From positions 1-55,567 of the forward strand of contig JAPORH010000015.1 of the NCBI GenBank assembly GCA_026710325.1: DNA of 55,567 bases, written 5' to 3'. How positions within the stretch are numbered: the stretch's first letter is position 1; each line of letters starts with the position of its first letter. Shown here piece by piece: positions 49,265 through 55,567 of the stretch. The notes beneath the pieces are model-generated. The model did not search any database. It saw only the letters and a program-made list of their open reading frames with translations, and was not told the origin of the DNA. Origin of the DNA: Litoreibacter sp. GTDB taxonomy: Bacteria; Pseudomonadota; Alphaproteobacteria; Rhodobacterales; Rhodobacteraceae. The translations under genes and the position numbers were made by a program.

Positions 49265-49657
49265 ATGACCAAACGCGGTGAGCAAATACGGGCTGAAATC
49301 CTCATTGTGCTGCGAGAGGCTGATGGTGCTATGTCCGCCTACGACGTGCTGCATCGGTTGCAGGCGTCACATCCAAAAATCGCGCCACCGACAGTTTACA
49401 ATGCGCTTGCAGCTTTGAACAAGTCCGGTCGGGTTCACCGGGTCGAGTCCCTCAAGGCTTACATCGCTTGCCAATGCGATGGCACGCACAAATCGGCTGT
49501 GCTGTCGATCTGTGACGAATTCGGAACTGTCGAAGAACGCACCGCCCCGCGCCTTGTCGAGAACCTCTCTGGTTTCGTTGAAGAAACAGGATTCCTGCCG
49601 CAGCGCCATGTCATTGAGGTGCATGGTCTGTGCTCTTCCTGTAGCTCAACTGCCTAA
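49265..49657 (+). CDS. zur: Fur-family regulator, Zur-like, with an incomplete cysteine set
   Basis: The 130-residue product has an N-terminal winged helix (SAYDVLHRLQASHPKIAPPT, then VYNALAALNKSGRVHRVESL) and a short dimerisation domain. Metal-type residues are Cys69, Cys71, His75, Cys83, His115, His120 and the C-terminal pair Cys123/Cys126. The central motif reads CDEFG; in most Zur/Fur proteins it is CxxCG, so one structural-zinc Cys is replaced by Phe86. ATG at 49265 follows AGTTAGGTG. The operon and the upstream dyad make it the obvious candidate to bind 46499-46515 and repress its own operon. Confidence 0.86.
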   Translation: MTKRGEQIRAEILIVLREADGAMSAYDVLHRLQASHPKIAPPTVYNALAALNKSGRVHRVESLKAYIACQCDGTHKSAVLSICDEFGTVEERTAPRLVENLSGFVEETGFLPQRHVIEVHGLCSSCSSTA

Positions 49658-49676
49658 AATTCGGATCCAACAACAC

Positions 49677-51005
49677 ATGAATAGCTTTGATACGATCTTT
49701 CGACGCGGAACTGTCGTCAACCATCACGGCGTCCAAGAGACAGATGTCGGCGTAGAAAACGGGCGGGTTACCGCTTTGGGTAACTTGTCGGGCGCAGCAT
49801 CGAAAGCCGTGATCGATTGCAAGGGCCTGCACATTCTTCCGGGCGTTGTCGATACCCAGGTCCATTTTCGAGAGCCGGGTTTGACGCACAAAGAAGACCT
49901 TGAAAGCGGATCGCGCGGGGCGGTCTTGGGCGGTGTCACAGGCGTGTTTGAGATGCCCAACACCAACCCGCTGACAACGACCCGCGAGACATTCGAAGAA
50001 AAGATCGCCGCAGCAACGAACCGCATGCATTGCGATTTTGCTTTCTATGTGGGTGGAACTCACTCGAACGTCGCGGAGCTCCCTATCCTCGAAAGACTGC
50101 CGGGTTGTGCGGGAGTAAAGGTCTTCATGGGATCGTCGACAGGGTCACTTTTGGTCCAAGACGATGACGGAGTGGAAGCGATCTTGAACGCGATCTCCCG
50201 CCGTGCTGCGTTTCACAGCGAAGACGAATACATGTTGGAAAAGCGCAAGGACCTTCGCGTCCCAGGCGATCCCTCAAGCCATCCTGTCTGGCGGTCGCCT
50301 GAGGTCGCGCTGAATTGCACAAAGCGTCTTGTCGCATTGGCACACAAGACCGGTAAGCGAATTCACGTGTTGCACATTTCAACTGGGGAAGAGATCGCCT
50401 TTCTTGCGGACCATAAAGACGTCGCCAGCGTCGAAGTCACGCCCCATCACCTAACCCTAGATGATACTGCCTACGCGCGTCTTGGGACCTATGCCCAAAT
50501 GAACCCGCCCGTACGCGACAAGTCACACCAGGATCAGATTTGGGCAGGTGTGGCGAATGGCGTCGCGGATATCCTGGGGTCCGATCACGCACCGCACACC
50601 CGCGAGGAAAAAGAACATGCCTATCCAGACAGTCATTCTGGCATGACGGGTGTTCAGACCCTCGTGCCGACCATGTTGAACCACGTGAATGAAGGCAGGC
50701 TGAGCTTGGAAAGATTTGTCGATATGACAAGTCATGGACCCAACCGCCTGTTTGGGATTGTTGGAAAGGGCCGCATTGCGGTTGGCTACGATGCTGATCT
50801 CACAATTGTGGACATGAAGCGGCGCGAGACCATTACCAATGATTGGATTGCATCCCGCGCGGGGTGGACGCCTTACGATGGCGTGACAGTTACCGGTTGG
50901 CCAGTAGGAACGATTTTGCGGGGCCAGAAGGTGATGTGGGACGGCGAGATTGCGACGCCGAGTATTGGACAACCCATGCGTTTTGCCGAAGCTCTTCCGC
51001 ATTGA
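49677..51005 (+). CDS. pyrC: Dihydroorotase-like amidohydrolase (PyrC/AllB type), probable paralogue
   Basis: The 442-residue cyclic amidohydrolase shows PGVVDTQVHFREPGLTHKED, where the metal HxH reads Q61-V-H63; the carboxylated-Lys position is K148 in AGVKVFMGSSTGS. HSEDEY, HVLHISTGEE and ILGSDHAPHT supply other ligands. The first His of HxH is therefore Gln, which I recall in a subgroup of proteobacterial dihydroorotases. Dihydroorotase forms dihydroorotate in pyrimidine synthesis. Second pyrC copies are known companions of COG0523 genes. The ATG at 49677 is 19 nt after zur, so it closes the operon. Confidence 0.86.
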   Translation: MNSFDTIFRRGTVVNHHGVQETDVGVENGRVTALGNLSGAASKAVIDCKGLHILPGVVDTQVHFREPGLTHKEDLESGSRGAVLGGVTGVFEMPNTNPLTTTRETFEEKIAAATNRMHCDFAFYVGGTHSNVAELPILERLPGCAGVKVFMGSSTGSLLVQDDDGVEAILNAISRRAAFHSEDEYMLEKRKDLRVPGDPSSHPVWRSPEVALNCTKRLVALAHKTGKRIHVLHISTGEEIAFLADHKDVASVEVTPHHLTLDDTAYARLGTYAQMNPPVRDKSHQDQIWAGVANGVADILGSDHAPHTREEKEHAYPDSHSGMTGVQTLVPTMLNHVNEGRLSLERFVDMTSHGPNRLFGIVGKGRIAVGYDADLTIVDMKRRETITNDWIASRAGWTPYDGVTVTGWPVGTILRGQKVMWDGEIATPSIGQPMRFAEALPH

Positions 51006-51115
51006 AACCACCGAGCTGACAAACCAGGGCCCTACCGAGTAACTCTGTCACGCAGCAAGCTCCTTACCCTTCTTCGAAATTTAACTAAGATTTACGAACA
51101 AAGAAGGAGCGTGAC

Positions 51116-51595
51116 ATGTCGAATCCACACCATCTGACCGCCAAACAGATCGATTCATTGCCCAGTGCGCTTAACGTCCACCCCGTAAATTCTGAAGCGC
51201 GCCGAACTATCTCATCACCAGGCGACACAACAGGGCTTACCACGCTCGGAGTGAATGTATTCGTGATCGCTCCGGGGGACAAAAGCACCGAGTTTCACGT
51301 CCATGCCTGCGAGGATGAAGCCGTGTATGTGCTGAGTGGGATTGGTACTGCGCGCACCGGCAACGACACGCATCACGTCAGCCCTGGAGACTTCATTGGC
51401 TACCCGAAAGGAGGACCCGCCCACGAAATTCGCAACACCGGCGATGAACCGTTGAGGTTGATTGTGATTGGGCAACGGCTTTCTGAAGACGTCATCGACT
51501 ACCCTGATCAAACGAAACGTCTTTATCGTTGTTCTGGGCACACAAACGATCTGGTCGACATCACTCAGATTACGCCGTTCGACCCGGCCGATTGA
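51116..51595 (+). CDS. Cupin-domain protein
   Basis: The 159-residue single-domain cupin shows motif 1 STEFHVHACEDEAVYVLSGI (metal His pair and Glu) and motif 2 VSPGDFIGYPKGGPAHEIRN (second His). Cupins use Fe, Zn or Mn for isomerase, dioxygenase or sugar-binding roles; none can be chosen. AAGGAG is 7 nt before the ATG and can pair with GCTCCTT at 51059-51065, a weak possible RBS mask. It lies 110 nt after the dihydroorotase gene with no Zur-like dyad, so membership of the zinc regulon is unproven. Confidence 0.88.
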   Translation: MSNPHHLTAKQIDSLPSALNVHPVNSEARRTISSPGDTTGLTTLGVNVFVIAPGDKSTEFHVHACEDEAVYVLSGIGTARTGNDTHHVSPGDFIGYPKGGPAHEIRNTGDEPLRLIVIGQRLSEDVIDYPDQTKRLYRCSGHTNDLVDITQITPFDPAD

Positions 51596-51732
51596 TCTGA
51601 CGCTGATCGCACCTTGCCATCTCTGTGACCTTTGCCTGAGTGCCAGCCTAATAAACTTGTTGAGAATAATGAATTTGGCACACGATGCATTTTGTGTGAC
51701 TTGGCTAATTCACAGTTATCAGGGGTAAAACG

Positions 51733-52590
51733 ATGATCACAATCCTCGACGGCGGTATGGGCCAAGAGCTCGTTGCCCGCAGCACAGGTGAGCCGACCCC
51801 ACTTTGGGCAACAAAGGTCCTTTTGGAAGAGCCAGAACTGGTGCGGGCAGTACACGATGATTTCTTTGCTGCCGGTGCCATGGTTGCGACCACCAACAGC
51901 TATGCCATCCATCATGATAGGCTGATAGCTGCCGGACTTGATCATCAATTCGAGCCCCTTCACCGGGCCGCTTGTGAGATAGCCTGTGCGTCGCGTGACG
52001 CCGCTGGCGGCGGGAATGTTGCCGGAGCAATTGGCCCTTTGATCGGATCTTACCAGACCGGCCCACTTCCGCAGGATGCTATCGATCGCTTTGCCGAAGT
52101 GTGTCGCATCCAAGTGCCATATGTGGATCACTTTCTTATCGAGACCGTTTCTGCTTTGGATCACGTGCGTGCAACGCTCGAAGGAGCATGCGGTCACGGA
52201 AAACCAGTTTGGCTCAGTGTGTCCGTCGACGACTATGACGGAACCAAGCTGCGGTCAGGTGAACCTTTGGAAGATTTGATGAACTGCATCGACAGCGCGG
52301 ACGCGCTACTGGTGAACTGCGCGACACCAGAAGCGGTCACTATGGCTGTGAATGTCATCAAGGTTTGTGACAAACCGTTCGGGGCCTACGCAAACGGGTT
52401 CACTGAGATTACCCAGAGCTTTGTTCAAGTGGGGGCGACCGTCAGAGAGCTATCCGCGCGCACCGACCTAACCCCGGATGCCTATGCCGATTTCGCAGAA
52501 GACTGGGCTGAGATGGGTGCCACCATCATCGGTGGATGTTGTGAGGTGGGCCCCGCGCATATCGCGGAAATCGTACGCAGACTGACCTAA
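51733..52590 (+). CDS. Homocysteine S-methyltransferase family protein (BHMT-like)
   Basis: The 285-residue TIM-barrel enzyme begins ITILDGGMGQELVARSTGEP and has the zinc ligands in LLVNCATPEAV and GATIIGGCCEVGPAHI. Family members move a methyl group from betaine, S-methylmethionine or SAM to homocysteine without cobalamin. The upstream 137 nt hold no gene. The nearby Rieske demethylase pair under a B12 riboswitch suggests a link to methylated-amine or betaine metabolism, but this is conjecture. The cytidine deaminase gene converges 4 nt downstream. Confidence 0.88.
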   Translation: MITILDGGMGQELVARSTGEPTPLWATKVLLEEPELVRAVHDDFFAAGAMVATTNSYAIHHDRLIAAGLDHQFEPLHRAACEIACASRDAAGGGNVAGAIGPLIGSYQTGPLPQDAIDRFAEVCRIQVPYVDHFLIETVSALDHVRATLEGACGHGKPVWLSVSVDDYDGTKLRSGEPLEDLMNCIDSADALLVNCATPEAVTMAVNVIKVCDKPFGAYANGFTEITQSFVQVGATVRELSARTDLTPDAYADFAEDWAEMGATIIGGCCEVGPAHIAEIVRRLT

Positions 52591-52594
52591 ACCC

Positions 52595-53008
52595 TCAGCT
52601 GCGTGCCATATAGCCCGCATCAAACGCTCCGGGTAAAAGTTCACCAATTGTCGTGGCTTCCTCTTTGCCGTCCGTGGTGCCCATCCAAACAGTGACGTCG
52701 TCCTTGCCAAACTCCTTCAAGCGCTGCCTGCAGGCACCACATGGTGGAACAGGTTCCGGCGAGTCCGCAATGACATACGCTTCAATGACTTCCGTCTCCC
52801 CAGCAACGACCATTGCGGCCAGCGCCGCTTCCTCGGCGCAGGTGCCAACGGGGTAAGACACATTCTCGACGTTCGCGCCGATATAGATCGTGCCTGAAAC
52901 CGCGCGCATGGCTGCGCCAACCTTGAAATTCGAATACGGTGCATAGGCATTTTCGCGAGCAGCAATTGCGGCTTCACGAAGGTCGGGCGCGGAATTGGGC
53001 ATTAGCAT
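52595..53008 (-). CDS. cdd: Cytidine deaminase
   Basis: This 137-residue homotetramer-type enzyme is a zinc hydrolase of pyrimidine salvage. Zinc ligands and base are Cys57, Glu59, Cys90 and Cys93 in VGTCAEEAALAAM and VPPCGACRQRLKEF. The segment YAPYSNFKVGAAM is the substrate block. ATG at 53008 has GGAG 7 nt upstream; a second ATG two codons on is possible. It is convergent with the methyltransferase and divergent from the riboswitch unit. Confidence 0.94.
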   Translation of the reverse strand: MLMPNSAPDLREAAIAARENAYAPYSNFKVGAAMRAVSGTIYIGANVENVSYPVGTCAEEAALAAMVVAGETEVIEAYVIADSPEPVPPCGACRQRLKEFGKDDVTVWMGTTDGKEEATTIGELLPGAFDAGYMARS

Positions 53009-53141
53009 TTGTTCGGCTCCGTTTTGTAGAATATCCAGGCATTACTTTAGCACGTTCATCACTAACAATCCTTGTCCATTTTATTCCTCCACGTGTCGCA
53101 AACTGTGGATCGGGAATCGCTCTACGCCGTACTGTCATCCC

Positions 53142-53318
53142 ACAAGGTGCCGTCCTGTGGGCGGAGAATTGGGAAGCCGGTGCAAGACCGGCACTGCCCC
53201 CGCAACGGTAACGGTGTTGCAGCGGGCGCGACGAAGACCACTGGAGTGGAGGAGCTCTGGGAAGGTGTCGCGCCTTGTGTCCGTAGGGACAGAACCGAAG
53301 TCCGGAAACCAGCCTTGT
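53142..53318 (+). promoter_or_regulatory. Cobalamin riboswitch
   Basis: The aptamer core is clear: GGGAAGCCGGTGCAAGACCG (53171-53190) followed by GGCACTGCCCCCGCAACGGTAA up to 53211, and the B12 box AAGTCCGGAAACCAGCC near 53298-53314. The closing helix P1 pairs ACAAGG (53142-53147) with CCTTGT (53313-53318). Orientation is plus, so the regulated gene is the Rieske oxygenase 127 nt further on. Cobalamin normally turns expression off. Confidence 0.93.
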
Positions 53319-53388
53319 ATATACGTCAAACCGCGGGTGGCGGTGTGGGCTTCTTGTTGGTGCGGTCCCTCTTTAGCCTGTGCCGTAA

Positions 53389-54675
<1,287 letters not shown>

Positions 54676-54679
54676 GCCA

Positions 54680-55471
54680 ATGAACGAAATGTCTGCGATC
54701 CCCAGCCGCGCCACTTGGTCCGACGATGAGATGCTGGAATGTGTATCTGTTATTCCGGAGATTCCGAACACCGCGACGTTCACATTCCGCGCGCCGTCAG
54801 GAGCCCTTTTTGATTTTCTGCCCGGACAGTTTCTGACGCTCGAAATCCCTGCGCCGACGGGCACCGTACATAGAACATATACGATATCATCTTCGCCATC
54901 GCGACCGCGTTCGATATCCATTACGGCCAAGGCCCAATACGACAGTGTTGGAACGCGTTGGATGCTCGACAATCTGGCCCCTGGTGTTCGCATCAAGGCG
55001 ATTGGTCCCGCAGGGCTCTTCTCGCATTTGAACAATCATGCGGAAAAATACCTCTTCATCTCCGCCGGGTCTGGCATCACGCCCATGATGTCGATGACGA
55101 CCTTCATGTTCGACCTTGGCAGTGAGCCAGACATAGTTTTCGTAAACTGCGCGCGCAGACCAGGTGAAGTGATTTTTCGAGAACGTCTGGAGCATATGGC
55201 GTCTCGCGTGCCAGGGATCGATTTGAAATGGGTTGTTGAAACACCAGACCGTTACAGCCCGTGGACGGGGTTCCAGGGGCAATTCAACCAGTTGATGCTT
55301 GGCCTAATGGCACCTGACTACCTCGAACGCGAGGTGTTTTGCTGCGGCCCGGAGCCGTTCATGCGGGCCGTCCGCGAGGCCCTGCAAGGACTGGGTTACG
55401 ACATGGATCGCTATCATCAGGAGAGCTTCCATGCCCCCGTCGAAACAGAAGCGGAAGTTCCTAAACTGTAG
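54680..55471 (+). CDS. Ferredoxin-NAD(P) reductase module, GbcB-like but lacking a C-terminal 2Fe-2S domain
   Basis: The 263-residue flavoprotein has an FAD site in HRTYTISSSPSRP, NAD(P)-binding ISAGSGITPMMSMTTF and the C-terminal CCGPEPFMRAVREALQ. GbcB-type partners are about 350-370 residues, with a plant-type ferredoxin domain after the linker. Here the frame stops at TAG (55469-55471) after HQESFHAPVETEAEVPKL, that is, inside the linker. The following 96 nt encode no ferredoxin in any frame. Either a separate ferredoxin serves the oxygenase, or the gene is truncated. ATG at 54680 is chosen over 54662. Confidence 0.82.
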   Translation: MNEMSAIPSRATWSDDEMLECVSVIPEIPNTATFTFRAPSGALFDFLPGQFLTLEIPAPTGTVHRTYTISSSPSRPRSISITAKAQYDSVGTRWMLDNLAPGVRIKAIGPAGLFSHLNNHAEKYLFISAGSGITPMMSMTTFMFDLGSEPDIVFVNCARRPGEVIFRERLEHMASRVPGIDLKWVVETPDRYSPWTGFQGQFNQLMLGLMAPDYLEREVFCCGPEPFMRAVREALQGLGYDMDRYHQESFHAPVETEAEVPKL

Positions 55472-55567
55472 AGTCAGGGAGAGGCGCGCCCTGCTGTAGG
55501 TGCGGGGAGTTGCTGTTTTCCGGTGGCTTTCGCCCTTTACCGGTGCCTCAATCCTCACCTTGGCCAC

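Noticed and set aside
51059-51110. GCTCCTT/AAGGAGC pairing as a translational switch for the cupin gene
   Set aside because: It is 7 bp across a 38-nt loop and any purine-rich RBS can pair with a pyrimidine tract; no second fold is seen.
51006-53141. Additional Zur-like dyads before the cupin, homocysteine methyltransferase or cytidine deaminase genes
   Set aside because: No sequence close to ATGTTA-N5-TAACAT was found by eye in these intergenic gaps.

Overview
The window reads as a chromosomal segment of a Rhodobacteraceae (Roseobacter-type) alphaproteobacterium. The evidence is moderately high GC content, dense gene packing with 4-8 nt start/stop overlaps, a VPLPA-CTERM surface protein, a leucine leader peptide before leuA, an mreBCD-mrdA-rodA block, a TctABC-type carboxylate transporter, and a DUF3489/DUF2924/serine-recombinase cassette. 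This is a judgement from family recognition; no database search was possible.

Layout. 1-13 kb is housekeeping and metabolism: RluA pseudouridine synthase, a SAM methyltransferase divergent from a LysR regulator, aldehyde dehydrogenase, 1-Cys peroxiredoxin, glutamine-dependent NAD synthetase, a periplasmic MORN-repeat protein, an FeS-type photolyase with an SDR, and leuA behind a leader peptide with two mutually exclusive hairpins. 13-21 kb holds a VPLPA-CTERM protein, rlmJ and the rod-shape/elongasome operon, followed by a GhrA-like dehydrogenase. 21-27 kb holds SseB-like and uracil-DNA-glycosylase-like genes, an arsR-arsP pair with a dyad over the arsR start, and a capsule-export/Kdo operon (kpsT-kpsE-kdsA) without kpsM.

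27-39 kb is a carboxylic-acid catabolism block. One arm (CoA-transferase, LigI-like amidohydrolase, small NTF2-like protein) diverges from a LysR gene. The LysR gene is followed by a complete TctC-TctB-TctA transporter, two tandem AbrB-family membrane proteins and an MmgE/PrpD protein. GST and BaiN-like genes and tRNA-Gln(UUG) follow. 39.6-42 kb is a recombinase island whose DUF3489 gene has a structured leader that pairs its own ribosome-binding site.

42-55.5 kb is the most unusual part. A Zur-box-like dyad at 46499-46515 lies between two divergent arms. The left arm is hisI paralogue, RibD-like deaminase and a small Cys-rich protein. The right arm is COG0523 GTPase, cysS paralogue, yidD, zur-like regulator and a dihydroorotase paralogue. 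This fits a zinc-starvation locus built from a metallochaperone and second copies of zinc enzymes. Beyond it lie a cupin, a homocysteine methyltransferase and a cytidine deaminase. A cobalamin riboswitch then precedes a GbcA-like Rieske oxygenase and a reductase that stops where its C-terminal ferredoxin domain would be expected. The shared theme of this end appears to be metal and cofactor economy (zinc, B12), which is an inference.
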